From NCBI GenBank assembly GCA_035532475.1, contig DATKQY010000003.1, positions 11,841-75,840 of the forward strand: DNA of 64,000 bases, read 5' to 3'. The position numbers were made by a program, and so were the translations under genes. How positions within the stretch are numbered: position 1 is the stretch's first letter; each line of letters begins with the position of its first letter. The notes beneath the pieces were generated by a model. That model was not told the origin of the DNA. It was given only the letters and a program-made list of their open reading frames with translations, and did no database searches. This DNA comes from DATKQY01 sp035532475 (lineage in GTDB: Bacteria > Actinomycetota > Acidimicrobiia > Acidimicrobiales > Bog-793). This document shows positions 36,689 through 44,440 of the stretch, one piece after another.

Positions 36689-37542
36689 GAGGGGATCCCC
36701 AGGTTGTCGATCAGTCGCACCGGCCCGACGCGCGCCGAGATGAGCAGGCGGATCTCGCCGGTCGCATCGAGCGATCCTGCCCGATCGAGCGCGCCGGCGG
36801 CGCGCGCGACCGCGTAGTCCAGGTGGGCCAAGGGCTCGCCGGCGACCACCTCGACCATGGCCTGCTCGATCGCCGGCGCGCAACGCCCGGTCGTGTTGAG
36901 CACCTCCGCTCCCCGGACCAGCGCCCGGTGCAGGACGGTGGCGGCGGCTCGCTCCTCGGGCCCGAGGCGGCGGTTCCGACTGGAGAGCGCGAGGCCGTCG
37001 GGCTCGCGCACGGTCGGGCAGCCGACGACCCCGACCGGGAACGACAGGTCGGCGGCGAGGCGCCGCACGATCTCGAGCTGCTGGTAGTCCTTCTCGCCGA
37101 AGTAGGCGGCCGCCGGCGCCACGAGCGCGAAGAGCTTCGCCACGACGGTGGCGACGCCCGAGAAGTGCCCCGGGCGCGAGGCCCCCTCGAGGACGTCGCC
37201 GAGCGGCCCGGGGTCGACCGTCACCTGCGGCGACCCCGCCGGGTACATCTCCGCCACGCTCGGCATGAAGACGACCTCGACCCCCGCAGCTTCGGCCGTC
37301 TTCAGGTCGCCGTCGGGATCGCGCGGATAGCGCTCGTAGTCCTCGTCCCGGTCGAACTGGAGCGGGTTGACGAACATCGAGAGCGCCACCGAGTCGTTCC
37401 CCGCCGAAGCCGCCTCGACGAGGGACACGTGGCCGGCGTGCAGCGCGCCCATCGTCGGCACGAGCCCGACGCGCCGGCCGCGGCGGCGCCGGTCGGCGAG
37501 CACCGCGCCGAGGCCTTCGCGCGTCGTCACGACCTCGAGCAC
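36685..37542 (-). CDS. panC: Pantothenate synthetase
   Basis: A 285-residue ATP-dependent ligase joining pantoate and beta-alanine. The adenylation motif is VPTMGALHAGHVSLVEAA (HxGH), with FVNPLQFDRDEDYERYPRD, YFGEKDYQQLEIVRRL and ALSSRNRRL as further signatures. Start GTG; it begins 9 nt after folK, and its stop overlaps nadB. It links the folate part of the cluster to the NAD part, and its product feeds CoaX. Confidence 0.96.
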   Translation of the reverse strand: MLEVVTTREGLGAVLADRRRRGRRVGLVPTMGALHAGHVSLVEAASAGNDSVALSMFVNPLQFDRDEDYERYPRDPDGDLKTAEAAGVEVVFMPSVAEMYPAGSPQVTVDPGPLGDVLEGASRPGHFSGVATVVAKLFALVAPAAAYFGEKDYQQLEIVRRLAADLSFPVGVVGCPTVREPDGLALSSRNRRLGPEERAAATVLHRALVRGAEVLNTTGRCAPAIEQAMVEVVAGEPLAHLDYAVARAAGALDRAGSLDATGEIRLLISARVGPVRLIDNLGIPS

Positions 37543-37551
37543 ACCCGCCCC

Positions 37552-38094
37552 CTAGGGCGCTTCGACGAGGACGAGATCGCCCACGCGCCGGACCGCCGCG
37601 GCGACGGCGCCGTCGCCGCCGAGCCGCTCCCGCCAGCCGTCGGGGACCAGGCCGGGATCGAGGTCTTCGAGCGGTGCGAGCACGAAGGCGCGCTCCGCCA
37701 TCCGCGGGTGTGGCACGACGAGGTCCTCCTCGTCGACGCGGATCCCCCCGAGCAACAAGACGTCGACATCGAGGGTGCGCGGCCCCCAGCGCTCGGTGCG
37801 CACGCGACCCTCCATGGACTCGAGCTCCGCCACGAGCGCGAGGACGTCACGTGCGGAACCGTCGACGCGCAGGCGCACCACGCAGTTCAGGTATGGGCCC
37901 TGTCCCTCCGGGCCACCGATCGGCGAGGTCTCATAAACCGGCGAGACGGCGAGGGCGACGTCCACCCGCCGGAGCCGGTCCACCGCCCGTCCGAGGTGCG
38001 ACCAGCGGTCGCCCAGGTTGGAGCCGAGGCCCAGATGGACGAGGAGGTCACGCCCGCGTGCGGTCGTCACGGTCGAACCCGGGTCAGGCATCAC
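37552..38094 (-). CDS. folK: 2-amino-4-hydroxy-6-hydroxymethyldihydropteridine diphosphokinase
   Basis: A 180-residue HPPK that pyrophosphorylates hydroxymethyldihydropterin for FolP. VHLGLGSNLGDRWSHL is the N-terminal motif, and RTERWGPRTLDVDVLLLG is the family signature with the metal-binding aspartates. Start codons GTG 38094 and ATG 38091 are adjacent and overlap the folB end by about 10 nt; a GTG at 38070 is another option. Standalone, not fused to folB. Confidence 0.94.
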   Translation of the reverse strand: MMPDPGSTVTTARGRDLLVHLGLGSNLGDRWSHLGRAVDRLRRVDVALAVSPVYETSPIGGPEGQGPYLNCVVRLRVDGSARDVLALVAELESMEGRVRTERWGPRTLDVDVLLLGGIRVDEEDLVVPHPRMAERAFVLAPLEDLDPGLVPDGWRERLGGDGAVAAAVRRVGDLVLVEAP

Positions 38095-38467
38095 GGGAGT
38101 GGAGCCCGTCCCGGCGCCGGACGACGCGCACCCCGATGGTCGCGACGTCCGCGGCGAGCGGCGGGCGGAGCTTTCGCACGCCGACGGCGACCGACTCGAC
38201 CCTCGGCTCGGCGAGGACGGCGTCGGCGACCGCGACCGCCAGGGCTTCCAGGAGCCGGTAGCGGCCCGTCTCGACCACCTGGCGCGCCGCCGCGACGAGC
38301 GGCCCGTAGTCGACGGTCTCGGCCAGGTCGTCCGAACGCGCTGCCTCGGCGAGGTCGGCCACGACGTCGAGGTCGAGCTCGAAGGGCTGGGGGCGCTCCT
38401 GCTCGCTCGCCAGCACGCCGTGTGTGCCGAGCACCCGCAGGCCCCGGATCTCGATCGTGTCGCTCAC
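38084..38467 (-). CDS. folB: Dihydroneopterin aldolase
   Basis: A 127-residue T-fold aldolase releasing glycolaldehyde from dihydroneopterin. The family blocks are IEIRGLRVLGTHGVLASEQ, ELDLDVVADL, VDYGPLVAAARQVVE, and RYRLLEALAVAVADAVL with the conserved glutamate. VGVRKLRPPL carries the conserved lysine. GTG start overlapping the stop of the upstream pseudo-phosphatase gene (GTGA). Confidence 0.94.
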   Translation of the reverse strand: MSDTIEIRGLRVLGTHGVLASEQERPQPFELDLDVVADLAEAARSDDLAETVDYGPLVAAARQVVETGRYRLLEALAVAVADAVLAEPRVESVAVGVRKLRPPLAADVATIGVRVVRRRDGLHSRDA

Positions 38468-39285
38468 CGGCTCCGCCGGGCCTCGCCGGTGCGGGACCGC
38501 TTCGCCGTGACCTCGTCCGGCGCTGGCGGGCGCACCTCGGTGTCCACCTCGGTGCCGGGGGCCACGCCCTTGACGGTCGCGACCTTGTGTCCCGACTTTC
38601 GGGTCGCGGCGGTGGTCGCGTGCGGGACCGCGCCGGGCACGACGGCCTCGTCGGCGGCGGGTGCGGGGGCGGGCGGGACCGACGCGGAACGCTCGCCGGC
38701 GCTCGCTCCCGCGTCTGCGTCGGGCGATTCCGCGGGGGTGGCCGTCTCCGTCGCCCCGGGGGGGCGAGGCGGGACCGGAGCGCCGGGCGGCGGGAGCTCG
38801 GGAACGAGGGCCACGATCGACCGGCCGGCCGAGCCGAGCTGGCGCTTCAACAGCTGCTCGACGGCCGAGATGGCGCGCGGCGGCTCGGGCAGCGCCCCGC
38901 TCCAGCACAGGAAGCCTGCCACGACCCCCGCCACGCGCTCGCCCAGCTCCTCTTGGTGCACGAGGATCCGCTCACCGGCCCGCAGCCAGTCGAGCAGCGC
39001 GGGGTACAGCTCCGAGAGCGGCGCGCGCACGTCGGCATTGACGGGCAGCGGGAAGTGCGACGAGGGGATGTGGAGCTCCTCGTAGGCGTGGAGGTTGTGG
39101 GTCGAGGGCAGGAGGGAGACGATCCTCGTGAACCCCTGCGCGTTGAGCCAGAGGATCTCCTCCTGGCGCCGCACCCGGCGATGGTGGGGGGCGTAGCCGC
39201 CCGGGCGCTCGCTGACCGCGAGCTGGTCCTTGATGATCCAGGCGAAGTTGCGCGGGACGATCCCCGCAGCCCATCGCCCCCTCAT
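38464..39285 (-). CDS. PTP/dual-specificity-phosphatase-like protein lacking the catalytic cysteine
   Basis: A 273-residue protein in two parts. Residues 1-150 resemble the tyrosine phosphatase fold: NFAWIIKDQLAVSERPGGY at the start, EEILWLNAQGFTRIVSLLP, HIPSSHFPLP, and a P-loop-like ILVHQEELGERVAGVVAGFL. The canonical P-loop is HCxxGxxR; here the position of the nucleophile is Gln (HQEELGER), while His and Arg remain. The last 120 residues are Pro/Ala/Glu-rich and probably disordered, with a basic end (KSGHKVATVKG). It is coupled to folP (ATGA) and folB (GTGA), so a folate-related or regulatory role is implied. Likely binds but does not hydrolyse phosphate. Confidence 0.7.
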   Translation of the reverse strand: MRGRWAAGIVPRNFAWIIKDQLAVSERPGGYAPHHRRVRRQEEILWLNAQGFTRIVSLLPSTHNLHAYEELHIPSSHFPLPVNADVRAPLSELYPALLDWLRAGERILVHQEELGERVAGVVAGFLCWSGALPEPPRAISAVEQLLKRQLGSAGRSIVALVPELPPPGAPVPPRPPGATETATPAESPDADAGASAGERSASVPPAPAPAADEAVVPGAVPHATTAATRKSGHKVATVKGVAPGTEVDTEVRPPAPDEVTAKRSRTGEARRSR

Positions 39286-40097
39286 CGAGCCACGCCCGCG
39301 CTCGCCGGCGTGGCCGTGCGGGCAACCTCGCCGACAAGGCGCGCCGCCTGCGCAGTGGCCCTCACGTCGTGGACCCGGACGATGGCAGCCCCGGCGGCCA
39401 TCGCCCAGACGGCGGTGGCGAGCGAGGCCTCGAAGCGCTCCTCGGCGGGGAGCGGAGGTGCCCCGGCCGACGCCAGGAGCCTCCCGAGGAAGCTCTTGCG
39501 GCTCGTGCCGATCAGCACCGGCTCGCCGAGGGCGACGAGCTCGGGAACCGCCTGGAGGAGCGCGAGGTTGTGCTCGGCCGTCTTGCCGAACCCGATCCCC
39601 GGATCGACGTAGAGCTCACCGACGCCGGCGGCGTGCGCGGCCGTCGCGGCATCGATGAGGCTGCGGAACACCTCGCGCACCACGTCGTCGTAGCGCGGGT
39701 CGCGCTGCATGTCCTTCGGCGTCCCGCGCATGTGCATGACCACGAGGCCCGCTCCCGTCGCCGCGGCGACGTCCGCCAGGCGGCACGCGACGTCGTTCAC
39801 CAACGTCGCGCCCTCCTCGACGGCCGCCGTCGCCACCTCGGGCTTCATGGTGTCGATCGACACCCGCACCTCGGGTGCCAACGCGGCGACGACCGGCAGC
39901 ACCCTGCGGAGCTCCTCGTCCCGTGTGACGGGCTCGGCACCCGGGCGGCTCGACTCACCACCGACGTCGACGATGTCGGCACCCTCGACGACGAGCGCCC
40001 GACCGTGCGCGATCGCGGCCTCCCGGTCGAAGTAGCGCCCGCCGTCGTAGAAGGAGTCGGGGGTGACGTTCAGCACGCCCATGACGAGGGGCCTCAT
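39282..40097 (-). CDS. folP: Dihydropteroate synthase
   Basis: A 271-residue TIM-barrel enzyme coupling pterin pyrophosphate to p-aminobenzoate, the sulfonamide target. Signatures: VMGVLNVTPDSFYDGGRYF, DIVDVGGESSRPGA, RVSIDTMKPEVA, LVNDVAC, VVMHMRGTP and LIGTSRKSFLGR. The ATG lies 6 nt after TAGGCT, so it is probably leaderless, and it heads the seven-gene unit folP-PTP-like-folB-folK-panC-nadB-nadC. Confidence 0.96.
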   Translation of the reverse strand: MRPLVMGVLNVTPDSFYDGGRYFDREAAIAHGRALVVEGADIVDVGGESSRPGAEPVTRDEELRRVLPVVAALAPEVRVSIDTMKPEVATAAVEEGATLVNDVACRLADVAAATGAGLVVMHMRGTPKDMQRDPRYDDVVREVFRSLIDAATAAHAAGVGELYVDPGIGFGKTAEHNLALLQAVPELVALGEPVLIGTSRKSFLGRLLASAGAPPLPAEERFEASLATAVWAMAAGAAIVRVHDVRATAQAARLVGEVARTATPASAGVAR

Positions 40098-40103
40098 AAC
40101 GTC

Positions 40104-40109
40104 AGCCTA
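40104..40109 (-). promoter_or_regulatory. -10 element, leaderless start of the folP operon
   Basis: TAGGCT (minus strand) lies 6 nt before the folP ATG, in the 61-nt gap after folE. Confidence 0.55.
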
Positions 40110-40158
40110 CGGCGCCAGGAGCTCGAGCCGAGGTGGCACCGCTCCGCCCCCCGGCCCG

Positions 40159-40758
40159 CTAGCGGTCGCCGCGCACGAAGGCCATCGCCTCGGCGCGGGT
40201 CGCGACGTCGTGGCGGAACAGGCCGCGAACCGCCGACGTGATGGTGCGGGTCCCGGGCTTCTTCACGCCGCGCATCGCCATGCAGAGATGCTCCGCCTCG
40301 ATCACGACGAGGGTTCCCCTCGGGGTGAGCACGCGCTCGATGGACTCGGCGATCTGGGTCGTCAGGCGCTCTTGCACCTGCAGCCGGTGGGCGTAGGCGT
40401 CGACGAGACGGGCCAGCTTCGACAGCCCGGTGATCTTGCCGTCGTCACAGGGGATGTAGGCGACGTGCGCCTTGCCGATGAAGGGGATGAGGTGGTGCTC
40501 GCAGAGCGAGGCGAAGGGGATGTCACGGACCATCACCATCTCGTCGTGGTCCGCGGCGAACGTCACCCGGAGGTGATGATCGGGGTTCTCGAACATGCCC
40601 CCGAGCAGCTCGGCGTACATCGAGGCGACCCGGCCGGGCGTCGCGGCGAGACCTTCACGGCCGGGGTCCTCGCCGACCGCGGCGAGCAGCTCACGGATCG
40701 CCGCGGCAGCCCGTTCAAGGTCGACACCGCGGCGTTCGACGCCGGCGTGGTCGGTCAC
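40159..40758 (-). CDS. folE: GTP cyclohydrolase I
   Basis: A 199-residue type IA cyclohydrolase, first step of folate synthesis from GTP. The zinc ligands are in FASLCEHHLIPFIG and EAEHLCMAMRGVKKPG; GLSKLARLVDAYAHRLQVQE and TRTITSAVRG complete the signature. GTG start overlapping the hpt stop (GTGA). FolE-folP are split by a gap with a separate promoter. Confidence 0.96.
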   Translation of the reverse strand: MTDHAGVERRGVDLERAAAAIRELLAAVGEDPGREGLAATPGRVASMYAELLGGMFENPDHHLRVTFAADHDEMVMVRDIPFASLCEHHLIPFIGKAHVAYIPCDDGKITGLSKLARLVDAYAHRLQVQERLTTQIAESIERVLTPRGTLVVIEAEHLCMAMRGVKKPGTRTITSAVRGLFRHDVATRAEAMAFVRGDR

Positions 40759-41351
40759 TCGCCACCCGCGTCGAGCGGCGTGTCCACGATGTAGATCCCC
40801 GAGAGGTTCCGGTACCGCTCGGCGACGTCGAGCCCGTAGCCGACGACGAACTCCGGAGGGATCTCGAAGCCGATGTAGGGCACGTCGAGCTGGACGCGCT
40901 GCTGGCCTTTCTTGACCAGCAGCGCGCAGATCTCCAGGCTGGCGGGACCGCGCGCCAGGAGGCCCTTGCGCAGGTAGGAAAGGGTGAGACCGCTGTCGAC
41001 GATGTCCTCGACGACGATCACGTGCCGCCCGGTCAAGTCGGCGTCGAGGTCCTTCACGATGCGGACGATGCCGCTCGTCTTCGTCGCCGTCCCGTACGAG
41101 GACACCGCCATGAAGTCCATCTCGACCGGCAGGCGGATCGAGCGGCTGAGGTCCGCCATGAAGACGAAGGCACCCTTCAGCACGCCGATGAGGAGGGGGG
41201 GGCGGCCCGCGTAGTCGCGGGTGATCTGGTCGCCGATCTCCTGGATCCGGTTCCTCAGCTGTTCCTCGGAGATGAGGACGCGTCCCGGCGTCATCCCGTT
41301 CGGTCCGCCGGGCGACAGATCGGGCCGATCGGTTGGGCCGCCGCTGCTCAC
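40755..41351 (-). CDS. hpt: Hypoxanthine phosphoribosyltransferase
   Basis: A 198-residue purine salvage enzyme. PRPP-binding motif HVIVVEDIVDSGLTLSYLR, plus GRPPLLIGVLKGAFVFMADL and the hood MDFMAVSSYGTATKTSGIVR. The N-terminus has about 20 extra residues before VLISEEQLRNRI; an ATG at 41294 is an alternative start. The GTG at 41351 is preferred because TAAGGT lies 7 nt upstream. Position after tilS is the widespread tilS-hpt order, though here separated by 34 nt. Confidence 0.94.
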   Translation of the reverse strand: MSSGGPTDRPDLSPGGPNGMTPGRVLISEEQLRNRIQEIGDQITRDYAGRPPLLIGVLKGAFVFMADLSRSIRLPVEMDFMAVSSYGTATKTSGIVRIVKDLDADLTGRHVIVVEDIVDSGLTLSYLRKGLLARGPASLEICALLVKKGQQRVQLDVPYIGFEIPPEFVVGYGLDVAERYRNLSGIYIVDTPLDAGGE

Positions 41352-41358
41352 TGGCGTG

Positions 41359-41364
41359 ACCTTA
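41359..41364 (-). promoter_or_regulatory. -10 element, leaderless start of hpt-folE
   Basis: TAAGGT (minus strand) lies 7 nt before the hpt GTG. Confidence 0.5.
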
Positions 41365-41384
41365 GCCGTGGTGGGATCGACCGG

Positions 41385-42278
41385 TCAGCGTGCCGGGGCG
41401 GCGTCGGCGACGAGCCGTCCGTGGGAACGGCGGATCCGCCGTCCCCCGGGGAGCTCGCAGGCGAGCGCCACGCCACGTGCCACATCGAGCACCCGCTCGG
41501 TGTCGCGCGCTCCCGGTGCGTAGCCGTCCGAGTCGAGGCCGCGCAGCCACCGTCGGACGGCTCGGCGGGCGAGCGCCTCGGGGGCCTTGCGCACCGCCCC
41601 CACGTCGGTGGCGTCGAGCCCGGCCGCTAGCTCGTCGAGCAGCTCCACCTCGTCCGCGAACAGCTCGGCCTGGCGCGCCAGCACCGGTACGAGGTCACGC
41701 CCGGCGATCTCTGCCGCCAGCGGGAGGAGCTCATGGCGCACGCGGTTGCGCCGGAATGCCGGGTCGGCGTTCGACGGGTCGTCGACCACCTCGAGGCCGA
41801 GCGACGAGACGAGCGCCACGGTCTCGGCACGGCGCAGGGCGAGGATCGGGTGACGGGGCCCGGCGTCCATCCCGCGCATGCCGTCGCTCCCCGCCCCCCG
41901 CAAGAGATTGAGCAGGATCGTCTCGGCCTGGTCGTCAGCCGTGTGACCGGTCGCGGCGCCCGGCGGCAGTGCAGCGAGGCGGGCGCGGCGGGCCCGAGCC
42001 TCGAGATTCGGCCCGGCAGGACACTCGATGGTCAGCGCGACGAATCCCGCCCCGACACGGCCGGCGGCCGCGCGCACGACCTCGGCCTCCTCGGCGGAGC
42101 CGGCGCGCAGAGCGTGGTCGACGTGGTACGCCGTGGCACGGCACCCGGCGGCGACAGCGAGGACGAGCAGCGCGAGCGAGTCAGCGCCGCCGGAGACCGC
42201 GCACGGGAGCGGCTCGCCGGCAGACGGGAACCTGCAGCGCGGGAGCAGCTCGACGGCGACGTCCGAGAGCACTGCCAC
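41385..42278 (-). CDS. tilS: tRNA(Ile)-lysidine synthase
   Basis: A 297-residue PP-loop enzyme that converts C34 of tRNA-Ile(CAU) to lysidine. P-loop LPCAVSGGADSLALLVLA, then ATAYHVDHALRAGS, AATGHTADDQAETILLNLL and the TilS block RRNRVRHELLPL. It is short compared with the E. coli type, lacking the extra C-terminal domains, as is common in actinobacteria. GTG start 2 nt after the zincin stop. Confidence 0.95.
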   Translation of the reverse strand: MAVLSDVAVELLPRCRFPSAGEPLPCAVSGGADSLALLVLAVAAGCRATAYHVDHALRAGSAEEAEVVRAAAGRVGAGFVALTIECPAGPNLEARARRARLAALPPGAATGHTADDQAETILLNLLRGAGSDGMRGMDAGPRHPILALRRAETVALVSSLGLEVVDDPSNADPAFRRNRVRHELLPLAAEIAGRDLVPVLARQAELFADEVELLDELAAGLDATDVGAVRKAPEALARRAVRRWLRGLDSDGYAPGARDTERVLDVARGVALACELPGGRRIRRSHGRLVADAAPAR

Positions 42279-42280
42279 GC

Positions 42281-43387
42281 TCAGACCGCGGCGTGCTGGG
42301 TCCCACCCACCCGGGCGACCCAGCGCTGCGGCTCCCTGATCTCCTCGAGCGTCGGGAGCATCTCGGGGGAACGCCAGACGAGCGCGAGGAGCTCGTCACC
42401 CCCGGCGCGGGTGACCTCCTCGATGAACCGCTCGCCCTCTGCGTACTGGCGCATCTTCGCCTCGATCCCGATCATCTGCTGGACGGCCCGCGCGACGCCC
42501 GAGGCGCTCTCGCGTCGCTCCTTCAACACGCGGGCGAAGCGGGCGGCGCCCGGCACCTGCCGCTCGCCCGCGCGCGCCATCACGACGTCGCCGTGGCCCT
42601 CCAGCAGGCTCATCAGGGCTTGCGCCTCGTGCAAGGTGGCGAGCTGCTCGGAGGTCGCGAGCAGCCCGATGATCCCGCCGTCGGCGAGCGGGTTGTTCCC
42701 CGCACGCACCTCGGCGGCCGCCCGGCGCACGCTTTGGAGGATCGCCTTCGTGTCCGGCGTGGTCAGTGCCGCGCCGCGCTCGACCATGCCGAGGAAGTGC
42801 TCGTGCATCCACGGGACCCCGGTGAACTGCAGCCGGTGGGTCACCTCGTGCAGCGCGATCCACAGCCGGAACTCCTGGGGTGGGAAGCCGTGCCGCCGCT
42901 CGAGGGAGACGACGTTGGGCCCGACGTAGTAGACGACGTCCCCGTCGTCGTCCCCGTCGCCCCCAAGCATGTCGTACTGGCCGAGCACGCGTCCCGACAT
43001 CCAGCTCAAGACGAGGCCGACCTCGACGCCGGCGGCGGCGCGGCTCGCCGGGTTGAGCGCCCTTCGAGTCGTGGCCGAGGCCGCGAGCCGCTCGCCGACG
43101 GGTCGCAGCAGCCGGCGGAAGGAGCCGACGTTCACCTCGACCCAGCCGGCCCGGTCCATGACGCGCGCCCGCGCCGGCCCTTTGGAGGAGGAGAGGCCCG
43201 TGACCTCCTCGACGAGACCCTCGGCGCGAGCCGTCGCCTCGGCGAAGTCGTCCTCCACCCTCCGCTGCGTCGCGGGATCGAGCGGTGACGCGTAGCGCAC
43301 GGCCTGACGGGCCACGCGAAGCGCCACATCCCAGGCCACCGGGTCGGTCACCGACCGACCCCCCTCGTCTCCAGTAGTGCGGCTCAC
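42281..43387 (-). CDS. Zinc-dependent metalloprotease, DUF2342 zincin-like family
   Basis: A 368-residue protein with the metallopeptidase motif LWIALHEVTHRLQFTGVPW (HExxH with a downstream Glu region in EHFLGMVERG). The family is widespread in Actinobacteria (sometimes named coenzyme F420 biosynthesis-associated) and regularly precedes tilS-hpt, as here. No signal peptide. The substrate is unknown. The GTG start is 6 nt after TAGGCT. F420 genes are not in the window. Confidence 0.88.
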   Translation of the reverse strand: MSRTTGDEGGRSVTDPVAWDVALRVARQAVRYASPLDPATQRRVEDDFAEATARAEGLVEEVTGLSSSKGPARARVMDRAGWVEVNVGSFRRLLRPVGERLAASATTRRALNPASRAAAGVEVGLVLSWMSGRVLGQYDMLGGDGDDDGDVVYYVGPNVVSLERRHGFPPQEFRLWIALHEVTHRLQFTGVPWMHEHFLGMVERGAALTTPDTKAILQSVRRAAAEVRAGNNPLADGGIIGLLATSEQLATLHEAQALMSLLEGHGDVVMARAGERQVPGAARFARVLKERRESASGVARAVQQMIGIEAKMRQYAEGERFIEEVTRAGGDELLALVWRSPEMLPTLEEIREPQRWVARVGGTQHAAV

Positions 43388-43393
43388 ACGCCG

Positions 43394-43399
43394 AGCCTA
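43394..43399 (-). promoter_or_regulatory. -10 element, leaderless start of the zincin-tilS unit
   Basis: TAGGCT (minus strand) lies 6 nt before the zincin GTG. Confidence 0.55.
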
Positions 43400-43427
43400 C
43401 GCCGACACCGCCATGGGGGAGCCGTCG

Positions 43428-43721
43428 CTAGCGCTCGGCCTGCTGCTCGTGGTTGATCGCCTCGGCGATCCGATCGCGCAGGTTGGCCGGCACCCGGTCC
43501 TTGCAGCGGTCGGCGATCACCCGCCGCAGCTCGGCCTCGAACCCGAGCGCGTCGAAACAGTCCCCGCAGCCGTCGAGGTGGGCCCGGATCGCATGGCGCC
43601 GCTCCTCGGTCAGCTCGCCGTCGAGGAAGTGGTAGAGGCGATGGACCGTCTCCTCGCAGTCCGCGGGGTCCTCTTTCGCCTCGTCCTCCGGACCGCGCTC
43701 GATGCGTACGCCGTCGGTCAT
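43428..43721 (-). CDS. Zinc-binding anti-sigma factor, RsrA-like
   Basis: A 97-residue ZAS-family anti-sigma factor. The zinc/redox motif is IRAHLDGCGDCFDALG (HxxxCxxC), preceded by a further Cys in DPADCEETVHRLYHFLDG. In Streptomyces RsrA these cysteines form a disulfide on oxidative stress, releasing SigR. The ATG start is chosen over longer options. It follows the sigma gene by 97 nt, the usual arrangement. Confidence 0.85.
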   Translation of the reverse strand: MTDGVRIERGPEDEAKEDPADCEETVHRLYHFLDGELTEERRHAIRAHLDGCGDCFDALGFEAELRRVIADRCKDRVPANLRDRIAEAINHEQQAER

Positions 43722-43818
43722 CGCGTCTTCTCCCCCATCACGGAGCGACCACGGCACAACGTCCGGCGTCGCGACGCCGGACCTCCCCCCCTGCACCTGC
43801 CGTGATCGCCAGCATCAC

Positions 43819-44391
43819 TCACCTCGGGTGGGCTTCCACCAGTCCGCGCTCAAGTCCAAACTCTCCCAACGCCTTCTGGAGCGCTCTTCTTCCCCGGTGG
43901 AGCCTGCTCATGACCGTCCCGATGGGGACGTCCATGATCTCGGCGATCTCCTTGTAGGAGAACCCTTCGACATCAGCGAGGAGGACCGCGATGCGGAACG
44001 CCTCCGGGAGGGACTCGATCGCCTCCTTCACCTCGTCCTCGGTGATGCCCTCGAGCACCTGATCCTCGGCGCTCCTGCCGGCGCTCGCCCCCGCGAGACC
44101 CCCGAGGCGCCGGTACAGGTAGAGATCCTCGACGTCTTCGATGTCGGACTCGTCCGGCCGGCGCTTCTTCGCCCGGTAGGCGTTGATGAAGGTGTTCGTG
44201 AGGATGCGGTAGAGCCAGGCCTTGAGGTTCGTGCCCTCCTTGAACCCCCCGTAGGCGCGGTACGCCTTTAGGTAGGTCTCCTGGACGAGATCCTCTGCGT
44301 CGGCGTTGTTGCGCGTCATGCGCATCGCCGCCGTGTAGAGCGACGGCATGTACTGCATCGCGTCATCGACGAAGCGCGCCTGGTCGGCCAC
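43819..44391 (-). CDS. ECF sigma factor, SigR/SigH-like (thiol-oxidative stress)
   Basis: A 190-residue group IV sigma factor. Region 2 is MPSLYTAAMRMTRNNADAEDLVQETYLKAYRAYGGFKEGTN, then LKAWLYRILTNTFINAYR; region 4 is EAFRIAVLLADVEGFSYKEIAEIM and VPIGTVMSRLHRGRRAL. The strong similarity pattern to SigR/SigH and the ZAS partner suggest control of thioredoxin and mycothiol genes. The GTG 44391 is preferred to 44409 because TAGTCT lies 7 nt upstream of it and inside the longer version. No SigR-type GGAAT/GTT promoter is seen in front. Confidence 0.92.
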   Translation of the reverse strand: MADQARFVDDAMQYMPSLYTAAMRMTRNNADAEDLVQETYLKAYRAYGGFKEGTNLKAWLYRILTNTFINAYRAKKRRPDESDIEDVEDLYLYRRLGGLAGASAGRSAEDQVLEGITEDEVKEAIESLPEAFRIAVLLADVEGFSYKEIAEIMDVPIGTVMSRLHRGRRALQKALGEFGLERGLVEAHPR

Positions 44392-44398
44392 GACAGCG

Positions 44399-44404
44399 AG
44401 ACTA
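44399..44404 (-). promoter_or_regulatory. -10 element, leaderless start of the sigma gene
   Basis: TAGTCT (minus strand) lies 7 nt before the inner GTG 44391. Confidence 0.5.
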
Positions 44405-44440
44405 GCCACTTTGCGCCGCCCGCGGTCTGGCGCGGCGGCC

